From Winogradskyella forsetii (GTDB lineage Bacteria; Bacteroidota; Bacteroidia; Flavobacteriales; Flavobacteriaceae), in NCBI RefSeq assembly GCF_013394595.1, contig NZ_CP053348.1, forward strand, positions 3,126,001-3,190,000: 64,000 nt of DNA, in the 5' to 3' direction. Positions within the stretch are counted from its first letter, which is position 1. Each line of letters opens with the position of its first letter. Below are positions 53,785-62,758 of this stretch, piece by piece. The position numbers were made by a program, and so were the translations under genes. Under the pieces are notes generated by a model. That model searched no databases and was not told where the DNA came from. It worked only from the letters and a program-made list of their open reading frames with translations.

Positions 53785-55347
53785 CTATTGCTTAATAATT
53801 TTTAGGACTGTTGATTTTCCTTCGTCTGTGGATACATTCACAAAATAAATACCGCTATCTGTACTAATATTCAATACTAATTTATTTGAAGATTGAACTT
53901 CGTGCTTTTGAATTTCCTGACCTAAACTATTGGTAACGGAATAAGTGATTTGCTTATACGTATTTCCTAAATTAATTGTAAAGTTGCCTTGGTTAGGATT
54001 GGGAAATGATTTAATAGTCGATTTAAAATCATTTTCAACAACACTCAACGTATTGGGTTCATTCACATCAAAAATAAAGGCAGCACCAGAAGCACCAAGG
54101 TCATTTTCTTCATTTTCATCTTCACCATCTTGATAAGCACCAGCAAGAGCAAAGTCACCACTTATAGCAACAGCATACCCGAAATACTCACTTGTTTGGT
54201 TGAACATATCATAAATAAAAGCGGTTTCTTCCCAATTTCCTGATTGCTTTTCAAAAATATAGGCTGCGCCATCATCACCTGGACTTCCAATATCTCTATA
54301 ACGTGCGCCTATAATTATTCGATTTCCATCAATATCAAGATCATATCCAAACTGATCGCCATTTAAACTGTTTGATGCTGTAAGTTTTTCAACTTGATTC
54401 CAAATATCATTACCGCCTTTCTCAAAAACATAGACAGCGCCTCTAAATTCATTGTCCTGATTAGAACCAACCACAAGATGGTCACCATCCAGAGCAATTG
54501 ACCAGCCAAAATATGCTCCTTGCTCGCGATCTGACGCTACAATTTTCTGGATTTCGCTCCAAGTACCATTAGTATCGCGTTCAAAAATATAGGCAGACCC
54601 TGCACTTGAGATCGTATCGCCCTCTGAAACATCTTCATCTTCTTGAAATGCGCCCACTACAGCGTAATTCCCACTGATTGCAACACTACGACCAAAATAA
54701 TCAAAATCATTTCTTACTGGTGCTACTATCTTTTGCACTTCGTTCCAAGTTCCTGTGCCATCAAGCTCAAATATATAAGCAGCTCCAGCTCTTTCTATAT
54801 AATTAGTTCCAGATTCGTCGTAATCTTGAATACCTGCGCCAATAATCGCGTAATCACCACTAACAGATACAGACCAACCAAATTGATTTACTGTATCTCT
54901 ATCTGAGGCGACTATTTTTTGAATATAATTCCAATTATCATTACCATCATTTTTAAAAACGTAAACAGCTCCGGCCGCAGAAATGAAATTATTTTCAGAA
55001 GTATCATAATCTTCTAGTCTATCACCAACAAATATATAATCACCACTAATGGCTACGCTATATCCAGGGCTATCAAACTGATGATAATTTGGGTTTCCTA
55101 ATTTTTGAATTTCAACCCAATTACCTGTACCATCATTTTTAAAAACATAAGCACCTGCTTCATCATTTGTCACATTATTATTCATACCAACAACAGCATA
55201 ATCGCCATCCATAGCAACTGAGTAGCCAAAAAATTGTCCCTGAAATCTATCACTTGGTACGATTTTTTGTGTTTGTCCCCAACCTTGGGCTTGCAAGTTT
55301 ATAACTGCATTACATAAGAACATAAATAGTAGTAGTTTTTTCATCAT
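53785..55347 (-). CDS. FG-GAP repeat protein with T9SS type A sorting domain, copy 1
   Basis: A 520-residue exported protein (signal peptide about 1-20, VINLQAQ). Residues 22-430 hold about seven repeats of the FG-GAP type, each like FGYSVAMDGDYAVVGM followed by AYVFKNDGTGNWVE, which fold as a beta-propeller. The C-terminal 75 residues are a T9SS type A signal (FPNPNQGNFTINLG, IYFVNVSTDEGKSTVLKIIK), so it is exported by the type IX system. Close paralogue of the next gene upstream. Binding target unknown. Confidence 0.92.
   Translation of the reverse strand: MMKKLLLFMFLCNAVINLQAQGWGQTQKIVPSDRFQGQFFGYSVAMDGDYAVVGMNNNVTNDEAGAYVFKNDGTGNWVEIQKLGNPNYHQFDSPGYSVAISGDYIFVGDRLEDYDTSENNFISAAGAVYVFKNDGNDNWNYIQKIVASDRDTVNQFGWSVSVSGDYAIIGAGIQDYDESGTNYIERAGAAYIFELDGTGTWNEVQKIVAPVRNDFDYFGRSVAISGNYAVVGAFQEDEDVSEGDTISSAGSAYIFERDTNGTWSEIQKIVASDREQGAYFGWSIALDGDHLVVGSNQDNEFRGAVYVFEKGGNDIWNQVEKLTASNSLNGDQFGYDLDIDGNRIIIGARYRDIGSPGDDGAAYIFEKQSGNWEETAFIYDMFNQTSEYFGYAVAISGDFALAGAYQDGEDENEENDLGASGAAFIFDVNEPNTLSVVENDFKSTIKSFPNPNQGNFTINLGNTYKQITYSVTNSLGQEIQKHEVQSSNKLVLNISTDSGIYFVNVSTDEGKSTVLKIIKQ
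53787..54008. repeat. T9SS-domain DNA repeat, copy 1
   Basis: 222 bases that code for the sorting domain of the first FG-GAP gene. They match 55359-55580 without a gap and with only scattered substitutions, far better than the rest of the two genes match. Confidence 0.9.
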
Positions 55348-55353
55348 ATTAGT

Positions 55354-56964
55354 TTAATATTGCTTAATAATTTTTAGGACTGTTGATTTTCCTTCGTCTG
55401 TTGATACATTCACAAAATAAATACCACGTTCTGAATCGATATTGAGTGATAATTTATTTGAAGATTGAACTTGGTACTTTTGAATTTCCTGACCTAAACT
55501 ATTGGTAACGGAATAAGTGATTTGCTTATACGTATTTCCTAAATTAATTGTAAAGTTGCCTTGATTAGGATTGGGAAATGCAACTATACTTGTTTCAAGA
55601 TCGCTTCCTAGAATGCTTAATGTATTTAAAGGCGGTAACGTATTAGGTTCATTAATGTTAAAAATAAAAGCTGAACCAGCATCTTGAAGTGTGTTTTCAT
55701 TATTTTCATCCTCCTCTTCCGAGTTAGCACTAACAAAGGCATAATCTCCACTTATGGCTACTGAAAACCCAAAATAATCACCATTATTAGCATTTGGATC
55801 ATACAATAAAGCGGTTTCATTCCAAAAACCTGTACCATCTTTTTCAAAGATATAAGCAGCTCCTCCATCTCCAATTTCACCTACGTGCGTTAACCATGCT
55901 CCAATGACCACGCGTTCTCCATCAATATCTACACGTTGACCAAAATGTTCATCTAGCAAACTAGACGATGACGTAAGTTTTTGTACTTCGTTCCATATTC
56001 CATTTCCATCCTTTTCGAATATATAAACGGACCCTGAATTACTTCCATTGGAATCCTCTAAATCTGCACCAACAACCAAATTATCTCCATCAATTGCAAC
56101 AGCTCGTCCAAAAACATCTCCAATGTCCCTATCTGATGCCACTAACTTTTGTGTTTCATTCCAAAAACCATTAACATCACGCTCAAAAACATATACAGCT
56201 CCAGCATTTTGAAGCTCATTTTCACCTGAAGCATCTAAACCCTCTCGAAGCGATCCTACTATAATCGTATTATTGTAAACATCTAAGGCAAATTCGCCAA
56301 ATTGTTCGCCAGCATCTCGATCACTAGACACTATCTTTTGTACTTCTATCCAAACTCCATTTGTATCACGCTCAAAAATATAACAAGCACCAGCTTGATT
56401 AAGGTCGGGCTGTCCATCGAGCCCTGTACTTTCCCTTAATGCAGCTACTACAGCGTAATTACCACCTATAGCGACCGTTTGTCCAAAAACTGATTGAAAC
56501 GTCTCACCTCTATCTGAAGACACTATTTTTTGTACTTCAATCCAATTACCATTACCATCATTTTCAAAAATATAGGCTGCTCCAGCTGAATTTTCAAAAT
56601 TATTGTTGCTGGCATCATAAGCCTGTCCTCTAGCGCCTACAATTATAAAATTACCATCAATATCTACATATTCCCCAAATTGATCAAATTGCCTTTTATC
56701 TGATGCTGTTAGTTTTTGGTGCTCTATCCAATTTCCGTTAGTGTCTTTTTTATAAACATAGGCTGAGCCCATAGTACTAGAAGTTAAATTATCCCAATAA
56801 GCGCCAACAACAGCGTAGTCACCATCCATAGCAACTGATTGACCAAAAAAATCCCCCAGCGCTCTATCACTTGGTACAATTTTTTGTGTCTGTCCCCAAC
56901 CTTGGGCATAAGAAGTGAAGATTGATAAGCTAATCGCTGAGATTGTAAGTACTATTTTTATCAT
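55354..56964 (-). CDS. FG-GAP repeat protein with T9SS type A sorting domain, copy 2
   Basis: A 536-residue protein from the start at 56964 (MIKIVLTISAISLSIF, signal peptide to YAQ). An in-frame start at 56988 would lie at or before the expected transcript start, since the -7 box is at 56994-57001. The architecture is the same as in copy 1: seven or eight FG-GAP repeats (FGQSVAMDGDYAVVGA, GAVYVFERDVNGFWNE) and a T9SS type A tail (FPNPNQGNFTINLG). It precedes copy 1 by 6 bases; the two and the S74 gene form an operon behind the paired operator at 57024. Confidence 0.92.
   Translation of the reverse strand: MIKIVLTISAISLSIFTSYAQGWGQTQKIVPSDRALGDFFGQSVAMDGDYAVVGAYWDNLTSSTMGSAYVYKKDTNGNWIEHQKLTASDKRQFDQFGEYVDIDGNFIIVGARGQAYDASNNNFENSAGAAYIFENDGNGNWIEVQKIVSSDRGETFQSVFGQTVAIGGNYAVVAALRESTGLDGQPDLNQAGACYIFERDTNGVWIEVQKIVSSDRDAGEQFGEFALDVYNNTIIVGSLREGLDASGENELQNAGAVYVFERDVNGFWNETQKLVASDRDIGDVFGRAVAIDGDNLVVGADLEDSNGSNSGSVYIFEKDGNGIWNEVQKLTSSSSLLDEHFGQRVDIDGERVVIGAWLTHVGEIGDGGAAYIFEKDGTGFWNETALLYDPNANNGDYFGFSVAISGDYAFVSANSEEEDENNENTLQDAGSAFIFNINEPNTLPPLNTLSILGSDLETSIVAFPNPNQGNFTINLGNTYKQITYSVTNSLGQEIQKYQVQSSNKLSLNIDSERGIYFVNVSTDEGKSTVLKIIKQY
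55359..55580. repeat. T9SS-domain DNA repeat, copy 2
   Basis: Partner of 53787-54008 at a constant offset of 1572 bases. Confidence 0.9.
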
Positions 56965-56993
56965 GGTTTCTGCTTTATTGATTAGCAATAAAC

Positions 56994-57001
56994 CAAAAAT
57001 A
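56994..57001 (-). promoter_or_regulatory. -7 promoter box of the FG-GAP/S74 operon
   Basis: Reads TATTTTTG on the minus strand, an exact match to TAnnTTTG. Exactly 22 bases separate it from the paired operator. Confidence 0.75.
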
Positions 57002-57023
57002 CTTCCATAAAAACTGTAAAAAC

Positions 57024-57066
57024 TAAGGGCAAATACTGATATTTTGAAAATAAGGGAATACCCTTA
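57024..57066. promoter_or_regulatory. Paired operator of the FG-GAP/S74 operon
   Basis: The stretch begins TAAGGGCA and ends AAGGGAATACCCTTA; the distal part is a palindrome AAGGG-AATA-CCCTT. The same 43-base layout occurs at 62661-62703 before the second surface operon, with about 31 identical positions. Both stand exactly 22 bases upstream of a -7 box. The response regulator gene at 57298 is the obvious candidate for the binding protein. Confidence 0.75.
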
Positions 57067-57068
57067 GA

Positions 57069-57116
57069 TTGAAGTTGAAGTTGAAATTGAAATTGAAATT
57101 GAAATTGAAATTGAAG
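57069..57116. repeat. Tandem hexamer repeat TTGAAR x8
   Basis: Eight contiguous copies of TTGAAA or TTGAAG, three bases after the paired operator on the side away from the FG-GAP promoter. Confidence 0.95.
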
Positions 57117-57297
57117 CTAAGACTGAAGTTCGTAATCCTAAAATTATTGATGCCGTCATTGCTTTAAAGGTTAACTAATTCGAGGATGAAGGACGTGGCA
57201 ATCTTTTTATCAATAGTTGCTATATTATGTATTGCTTCAATTGAACAGATCGCTTTGTCGCTCATTACTTCGCTTCTACAGCAATGACAACTCATAG

Positions 57298-57933
57298 CTA
57301 TAGTAAACCGTTTTCTATAGCTGTTTTAACAATGCCAACACTGTTTTTTGCGCCCAATTTGCTCATAATATTCATACGGTGGGTTTCCACAGTTTTTGGG
57401 CTAATGAATAATTTTTCTGAAATTTCTTGGGTGGTCAATTCTTCAGAAATAGCAACAAGCACATCATGTTCACGCCTCGTCAATTTGGTAATCAAACTAT
57501 TTTTTGATACTTTTTTTCCTTGAAAATTCAGTAGCTTTTTTTGAATATCCTCCTGTAAATACATACCTCCAGAAAGTACGGTTTTAAATGCATTTATAAG
57601 TTCTAATGGATCTGTATTTTTTAAGAGATAACCGTTGGCGCCACTTTTTAGCATCCGTTTTACAAAGGATAAGTCGTCAAAATTAGAAATAGCAATAATT
57701 TTGAGGTCTTTAATTGTACTTTTTAGTTTTTTGCAAAGTTCTATACCATTCATATCTGGTAAGTTGATATCTAGCAATAAAATGTCTGGATTATCTTTTT
57801 CTATATGCTGAAGTGTTTGTTGTGAATTTTCATAAATGCCCACTATTTTAATGGCTTTATGATCTTTCAACATAGACTGGATGCCTTGAAGCACCATGGG
57901 ATGATCGTCTGTTATGGCAATTTTTGTTATCAA
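57298..57933 (-). CDS. NarL/LuxR-type response regulator
   Basis: A 211-residue response regulator. Receiver domain 1-120: acidic pair in ITDDHPMVLQG, phospho-acceptor Asp in DILLLDINLPDMNG (about 53), Lys in GYLLKNTD. LuxR helix-turn-helix at about 145-205 (LTRREHDVLVAISEELTTQEISEKLFISPKTVETHR). It starts with TTG at 57933, overlapping the kinase stop (TTGA), so the two are translationally coupled. It probably binds the paired AAGGG-N4-CCCTT operators at 57024 and 62661. Confidence 0.95.
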   Translation of the reverse strand: MITKIAITDDHPMVLQGIQSMLKDHKAIKIVGIYENSQQTLQHIEKDNPDILLLDINLPDMNGIELCKKLKSTIKDLKIIAISNFDDLSFVKRMLKSGANGYLLKNTDPLELINAFKTVLSGGMYLQEDIQKKLLNFQGKKVSKNSLITKLTRREHDVLVAISEELTTQEISEKLFISPKTVETHRMNIMSKLGAKNSVGIVKTAIENGLL

Positions 57934-59888
57934 CTTAATTCGGTCGTATTTATTTCTATAATATATGATGTGCCTTTTGCACTGGTATCAAAATCCATTT
58001 TAGCATTGAGATAATCAACACGCGATTGTATGTTTTTCAGTCCTATGCCCTCTGAAGTAACTGCGTCTTTATTGAATCCTTCACCATCGTCTTCAATGGT
58101 AAGTTGTAATAGGTTCTCTCTGTGACTTAACTGAACATTTATCTCATTTGCATTGGCATGTTTTACGCTATTATTTACCAATTCTTGAACAATTCTAAAT
58201 ATATTGATTTCGACCTTTTTTGACAACTCGATTGCATCTCCAATATGATGAAAATTAATTTCTGGTTCATGGATGGTATTCATGGTGCCCATATAATCTT
58301 CAATAGCTTCGATAAGACTAAAATTCTTTAAGGCTGGTGGCACCAAATTATGGGAAATAGCACGTACTTGTTCACAACTTTTATCTATCATCGCTACGGC
58401 TTCGTTAATGACTTGATTGTTTTTTTCCAACAGCGAAGTCAGCTTATACTTTATAGTTGATAAATCTACATTAACGCCGTCGTGAAGTTCTTTGGCTATT
58501 CGGAAACGTTCTTTTTCTTCGCCTTCAATTAAAGACTCTAAAGTCTGTACTTGTTGCTCCCGTTTTAAGGTTAATATTTCTTGGTTTTTTCGTTTTTGAC
58601 GTTGTTGAAATAATAACCAAAGGAGTGTTGAGCCTACTAGTAATAACAAAACTGTCCCTGTCATATAACTGTATTGGGTTTTCTTCTTTTGAAGTTCTAA
58701 CTCTTGTTGCTCTAAAGTTAGTTTTTGCTCGGCGAGCTCTTTGTCTTTCTTTTCGGTTTCGTATTTAGCTTCTATATCATTTTTATTTTTTTGATTTTCT
58801 AAATTAAAAACACTATCCCTATATGCAATGTGTAATTTATAATTTTCGTGTGCTTTTAAGGTTTGATTGTTTTCTAAATAAGTATTGCTTATGGCAAGGT
58901 ATGTTTCAGAAATAAGTGGGATATTATTTAGTCCTTTAGCGATTCTCATAGCCTCATTAAAATAAGATTGAGATATTTTTTTATTGCCTTTTTTCCCATA
59001 AGCTGAACCTAAACACATATTTGTTTCAACCAATTCTATTTCATCCTTTAACTCTTGCCTTATTTTGAGAGCCTTCTTTAGATAGGGTATTGCTTCATCT
59101 GGATTATTAAGTTCGCTGTAGACTGCGCCTATATTATTAAAATTTCTGGAAATCTCTTTGTTATTACCAATTTTCAAGTTTTGCTCTAATGATTTCTTAA
59201 AATATTTTAATGCTTCTTCATAATTTTCTAATTGCGTATAAAATGCACCAATATTATTAGTAATTATTCCAACCGCATTTAAAATTCTTTTATCGTTAGT
59301 TTTATCTGAAATTTCTATTGCTTCTTCTGAATACTTTATAAAATTTTCAGAATCTTCCCAATATCTATATAAATTGGATATGTTCCCTAATTTAAAGAAC
59401 TGCCCATATTCATCATTATTTTCTTTGTCATATTGATAACCTTCAAGATATAGTTCTAATGCTTTTTCAAGCTTCCCTTGTCTTTTATATAAAATACCTA
59501 AATTAGAATAGAAAGCAGACTTACTCGTTTTGGCCTTATCAGCTTGCTTTATTCCCAACTGGTAATAGTAGTGTGCAGAATCATATTTGTTGGAAAACAT
59601 AAATGCAGTACCTTTATGCAAACTCGACAAAACCTTAAACTTTTCTGATTTTATTAGGTTAGACAAATTATACAATCTTGAAGAATACACCAATGAAGAA
59701 TCAATGTTTACATTAATATATTGGTAAGCTAATTTTCCAAATAATTCCGCTTTAACGGTATCTTGTTTGCTTTTATTCAATTGAATTTTTAAGCTATCAA
59801 TTATTTTATGTTGCCCATTGGTAACAAGGCTAGAACAAAATATTAACATTATAATACTAATTTTCAAAACAATTGGTTTATAGCTCAT
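57930..59888 (-). CDS. TPR-containing sensor histidine kinase (HisKA_3 type)
   Basis: A 652-residue kinase. An N-terminal signal/anchor (about 1-25) is followed by about seven TPR repeats outside the membrane (about 60-350, for instance AFYTQLENYEEALKYFKKSLE and YSELNNPDEAIPYLKKALK), a coiled coil (EKKDKELAEQKLTLEQQELEL), a transmembrane helix (about 408-428, MTGTVLLLLVGSTLLWLLF), the HisKA_3 site FRIAKELHDGVNVDLS and a HATPase (NNSVKHANANE, DDGEGFN, GIGLKNIQSRV). The TPR part would sense a protein or peptide in the periplasm. Partner of the LuxR-type regulator encoded directly after it. Confidence 0.95.
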   Translation of the reverse strand: MSYKPIVLKISIIMLIFCSSLVTNGQHKIIDSLKIQLNKSKQDTVKAELFGKLAYQYINVNIDSSLVYSSRLYNLSNLIKSEKFKVLSSLHKGTAFMFSNKYDSAHYYYQLGIKQADKAKTSKSAFYSNLGILYKRQGKLEKALELYLEGYQYDKENNDEYGQFFKLGNISNLYRYWEDSENFIKYSEEAIEISDKTNDKRILNAVGIITNNIGAFYTQLENYEEALKYFKKSLEQNLKIGNNKEISRNFNNIGAVYSELNNPDEAIPYLKKALKIRQELKDEIELVETNMCLGSAYGKKGNKKISQSYFNEAMRIAKGLNNIPLISETYLAISNTYLENNQTLKAHENYKLHIAYRDSVFNLENQKNKNDIEAKYETEKKDKELAEQKLTLEQQELELQKKKTQYSYMTGTVLLLLVGSTLLWLLFQQRQKRKNQEILTLKREQQVQTLESLIEGEEKERFRIAKELHDGVNVDLSTIKYKLTSLLEKNNQVINEAVAMIDKSCEQVRAISHNLVPPALKNFSLIEAIEDYMGTMNTIHEPEINFHHIGDAIELSKKVEINIFRIVQELVNNSVKHANANEINVQLSHRENLLQLTIEDDGEGFNKDAVTSEGIGLKNIQSRVDYLNAKMDFDTSAKGTSYIIEINTTELS

Positions 59889-59901
59889 TAAAGATAGTGT
59901 A

Positions 59902-60372
59902 TTAATTCAAAAGTTTGGTAAGGTGTAAAATCTCTGGTGTATTATTGCTGTAAAGCTCTTCAAACTCAATAATCCTATCATCAGTATTTACATTAGTGAC
60001 CATCCACTCTTCTTCAAGATCGTTTAAATCTGCCGCTCCAGGATTATCAATACTATCAAAATCGGTGTACAGCAGCCAAATAGTGTCTCCCAGATTGTCT
60101 TCTTGAAAAATTTCAAAAGAAGCGGGTTCCGCATCACCGTTATAGTTTATATATACAATCTCATCTTCGGTATTGAATAAAAACACATAGCCGCTAAACT
60201 CTGAAGTTCGATCGCCGTTTTCGTCTGAAAAGTAACTTATTTCCCAAGCACCATTTAATTGCTCTGGCGAAAATTGGAACTCTGGATTATTATTTTCATC
60301 GTCATCTTTAGTACAACTTAGAACTAAAAAAGAGATTAACAAAAGACTACATACTTTACTGATTATTTTCAT
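59902..60372 (-). CDS. Small lipoprotein, lipocalin-like, unknown function
   Basis: A 156-residue lipoprotein (lipobox FLVLSC, Cys20) with an acidic linker (TKDDDENNN). The mature part starts LNGAWEISYFSDENGDRTS and carries alternating strands to LHLTKLLN, the look of the small 'lipocalin-like' lipoproteins common in Flavobacteriaceae. No ligand motif is visible. It lies 13 bases before the histidine kinase in the same operon, so it could be a signal protein for the TPR sensor; this is only inference. Confidence 0.75.
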   Translation of the reverse strand: MKIISKVCSLLLISFLVLSCTKDDDENNNPEFQFSPEQLNGAWEISYFSDENGDRTSEFSGYVFLFNTEDEIVYINYNGDAEPASFEIFQEDNLGDTIWLLYTDFDSIDNPGAADLNDLEEEWMVTNVNTDDRIIEFEELYSNNTPEILHLTKLLN

Positions 60373-60393
60373 GATTTTTAAATTTTAGATTTT

Positions 60394-61293
60394 TTAATTA
60401 CAAATTTTTGATTGTGCTATAAAATATCTCGTCCCCTCTAAAAAGGTATAGCCCTCATCATTTTCAGATAACTCATACTCTACAATTTCACCACCCTCAA
60501 AACTCAACTCTAAAAACGTTTGATTGCCCAAAGAATAAATTTTGTAAATACCTGTTGTATTTGATCTTGAATTAGAAGACCCAAAACCATTTTGCGAATT
60601 GGTACTACCCGCTTCAGCATTTGTATCACCAGAAGAATAGCTATTATGAATATTTGCATAGTATTGAAAACTACCATCGGTACATAAATCCATATTTTTT
60701 CTGGTTGATGTGCCTGAAGTGCCACCTGTATAATCTGAATTTGATTGGGTTGATAAATACATTAATTGCTTACCTACAATTTTGTTTTTCCAATGCATTG
60801 TTGCAGGTGTATCCATAGATGGCTTGAATTTTACTGAGCTAGCTAATGTATTGGCTTCTTTTAGATGTTGGTCTGTAAATTTATCTATCTCCGTAAGTAT
60901 TAAAATATTGATTCCGATACCAAATTTATTTATTAAACCTACAGCATAGCATTTAACGTTTGCTCCATTAAAGGTGCCTTGATACATCCCGTCAACTCTT
61001 AATTCATTTTTTACAACAAAATCTTCTATTGGATTTAAAGCCACACCTTCCATGGCAATACCTTGCATGGCAAGTTCTTTTAATTCTTGAGCAGTTGTGC
61101 TCTCGTTTTTATAAACTACCATTAATCCTGGTATGGTTTGGTGACCTAGCATTAATAGTTCGCCATCTAGTTGCCCATTCCATCCTTCTGGTAAATCGAA
61201 ACTTAAACCTAGTTCTGGTAAGTCTATGTGTTTTGGTAGTTGTTGGGCGTTTATACTGCTAATCATTATGAGTAGTACTATAGTTACTTTCAT
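60394..61293 (-). CDS. Exported protein of unknown function
   Basis: A 299-residue protein with signal peptide (about 1-16, MISSINA). The first part (LPELGLSFDLPEGWNGQLDGELLMLGHQTIPGLMVVY) looks like a small beta domain of the kind found in several Bacteroidota exported proteins. The middle is Ser/Gly/Thr/Asn-rich (GSTNSQNGFGSSNSRSNTTG), and the end returns to strands (TFLELSFEGGEIVEYEL) with a Cys two residues before the end. I do not recognise the family. It is 18 bases downstream of the LRR gene. Confidence 0.7.
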   Translation of the reverse strand: MKVTIVLLIMISSINAQQLPKHIDLPELGLSFDLPEGWNGQLDGELLMLGHQTIPGLMVVYKNESTTAQELKELAMQGIAMEGVALNPIEDFVVKNELRVDGMYQGTFNGANVKCYAVGLINKFGIGINILILTEIDKFTDQHLKEANTLASSVKFKPSMDTPATMHWKNKIVGKQLMYLSTQSNSDYTGGTSGTSTRKNMDLCTDGSFQYYANIHNSYSSGDTNAEAGSTNSQNGFGSSNSRSNTTGIYKIYSLGNQTFLELSFEGGEIVEYELSENDEGYTFLEGTRYFIAQSKICN

Positions 61294-61311
61294 TTTTATT
61301 GTTTTTAGTGT

Positions 61312-62598
61312 TTAATCACAACTTACATCAGTATCTTTTGCTATGTAGGTACCATAGTTAGTCTCTAAGTCACAAATAGCTTGTGGCATCGATGTCAAAT
61401 TATTTTCTTCTACATTTAGAAATGTTAAATTGATTAGATTACTTATTTCAGAGGGGATTTGCGTTAGTTCATTTTTCTTTAAATTCAACTGCTCTAAGTT
61501 GGAAAGGTTACCTATTTGGATTGGGATGTTAATTAGTTGATTATCTTCTAACATAAAATACGTTAAATTGGTTAACTGTCCTATTTGTATCGGTAGACTA
61601 GTTAGTTGATTATTGCCTAATGACAAACCTGTTAAATTAGTCAAGTCCCCTATTTCAGCTGGTATTTCTGTTAGATTATTATAACCCGTGATTAAAGTAT
61701 TCAAATTTGTTAAGTTTCCAATTTCGGATGGTAGTTCAATTAGATCATTAAACATTAGCCATAGCGTATCTAAATTTATGAGATTTCCTATTTCTGCTGG
61801 TAAACTTGTTAAGTTATTAGCTCTGAAGCTCAAATATGTTAGATTAGTTAGGTTTCCTATTTCAATTGGCACTTCAGTTAGTTCATTAAGATTAAAGTCT
61901 AAATAAGTTAGATTAGTTAAATTTCCTATGTCAATTGGCATTTCAGTTAGGTCATTCTGTCCTAAATTTAAACTCGTCAGATTAGTTAGGTTACTTATTT
62001 CAGCGGGAAGACTTATTAAATTATTATAGTACAAATCCAAATCAGTTAAATTGTCCAACTGTCCTATTTCGTAAGGCAAAACCTCCAACTCTTTATAACC
62101 TAAATATAATTCGGTAATATTTCCGTTTGCATCGGTAGTTACGCCTGTCCAGTTACTTAAGTCCGCATCAGATAATATCCAATCTAGTGTATTATTTGGA
62201 TTGGCATTAAAAATCGCCATTAAAACATGACGTTGAGATAATATAGCTTTTACGGTGTAAGTTTCACTTGTACCATCCTCTGCAGTAATGGTATATATAA
62301 CAGGTTCTCTAAAATTTTGTGCGCCTTGCGGTGCATAAGACGCATTTGAAGATATTTGTATACTTGGTAAAAGCGCAGTAATTTCTGCACCATCTGGTAG
62401 ATTAAAACTAATGGTTTTGTTGACTTCATCAATGTTACCAATAACATTAACATCAAAAGGATTCTCGGACAATAAAAATTGGAAATTGGTTATTTGTTTT
62501 TCAGAACTTTGTTGTGGCTCATCAATAGGATTATCTTTACTACAGCCTAATAGCATTCTAAAAACTAGTAATACGCTTAAAAATTTTAATGCTTTCAT
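61312..62598 (-). CDS. Leucine-rich-repeat lipoprotein
   Basis: A 428-residue lipoprotein (lipobox LLGCSK, Cys19). An N-terminal beta-sandwich (about 35-120, NFQFLLSENPFDVNVIGNID) is a DUF5018-like domain. Then come ten perfect-length LRR units of 23 residues (about 170-400) of the type NLTNLTYLDFNLNELTEVP. The last unit is followed by a short Cys-containing cap. Such proteins bind other proteins at the cell surface. First gene of the operon with the two exported proteins, the histidine kinase and the response regulator, directly behind the second paired operator. BspA-like function is speculative. Confidence 0.9.
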   Translation of the reverse strand: MKALKFLSVLLVFRMLLGCSKDNPIDEPQQSSEKQITNFQFLLSENPFDVNVIGNIDEVNKTISFNLPDGAEITALLPSIQISSNASYAPQGAQNFREPVIYTITAEDGTSETYTVKAILSQRHVLMAIFNANPNNTLDWILSDADLSNWTGVTTDANGNITELYLGYKELEVLPYEIGQLDNLTDLDLYYNNLISLPAEISNLTNLTSLNLGQNDLTEMPIDIGNLTNLTYLDFNLNELTEVPIEIGNLTNLTYLSFRANNLTSLPAEIGNLINLDTLWLMFNDLIELPSEIGNLTNLNTLITGYNNLTEIPAEIGDLTNLTGLSLGNNQLTSLPIQIGQLTNLTYFMLEDNQLINIPIQIGNLSNLEQLNLKKNELTQIPSEISNLINLTFLNVEENNLTSMPQAICDLETNYGTYIAKDTDVSCD

Positions 62599-62630
62599 GA
62601 TATTTAGTTTTTAAATAAATAATTATGATT

Positions 62631-62638
62631 GCAAGGTA
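62631..62638 (-). promoter_or_regulatory. -7 promoter box of the LRR-kinase operon
   Basis: Reads TACCTTGC on the minus strand, a weaker match to TAnnTTTG (two deviations). Exactly 22 bases separate it from the paired operator, the same as at the other promoter. The start codon lies 32 bases downstream. Confidence 0.55.
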
Positions 62639-62660
62639 AATGGCAATTTCAGAAAATAAT

Positions 62661-62703
62661 TAAGGGCATTCCTTGATTTATATGAAATCAGGGAATACCC
62701 TTA
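62661..62703. promoter_or_regulatory. Paired operator of the LRR-kinase operon
   Basis: The stretch begins TAAGGGCATTCCTT and ends AGGGAATACCCTTA. Each end contains an AAGGG-N4-CCCTT palindrome, one perfect in its arms (AGGG-AATA-CCCT), one imperfect. The layout equals that at 57024-57066, with centres 27 bases apart in both. Confidence 0.75.
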
Positions 62704-62758
62704 TAATACTAAATAACAACAAAGCCCCTTTGACTGGGATCAAAGTGACATTGTTTAT

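Larger units (their letters stand above)
57002..57297. other. Intergenic region between the two surface operons
   Basis: It holds the paired operator (57024-57066), the hexamer array (57069-57116) and about 180 bases with no gene. A short plus-strand frame across the array reads as alternating Ile-Glu and then AKTEVRNPKIIDAVIALKVN, but a stop precedes it and there is no start, so I do not call a gene. Confidence 0.5.

Noticed and set aside
57068..57180. Small plus-strand gene across the TTGAAR array
   Set aside because: The frame reads well for 37 codons but has a stop directly before it and no start codon.
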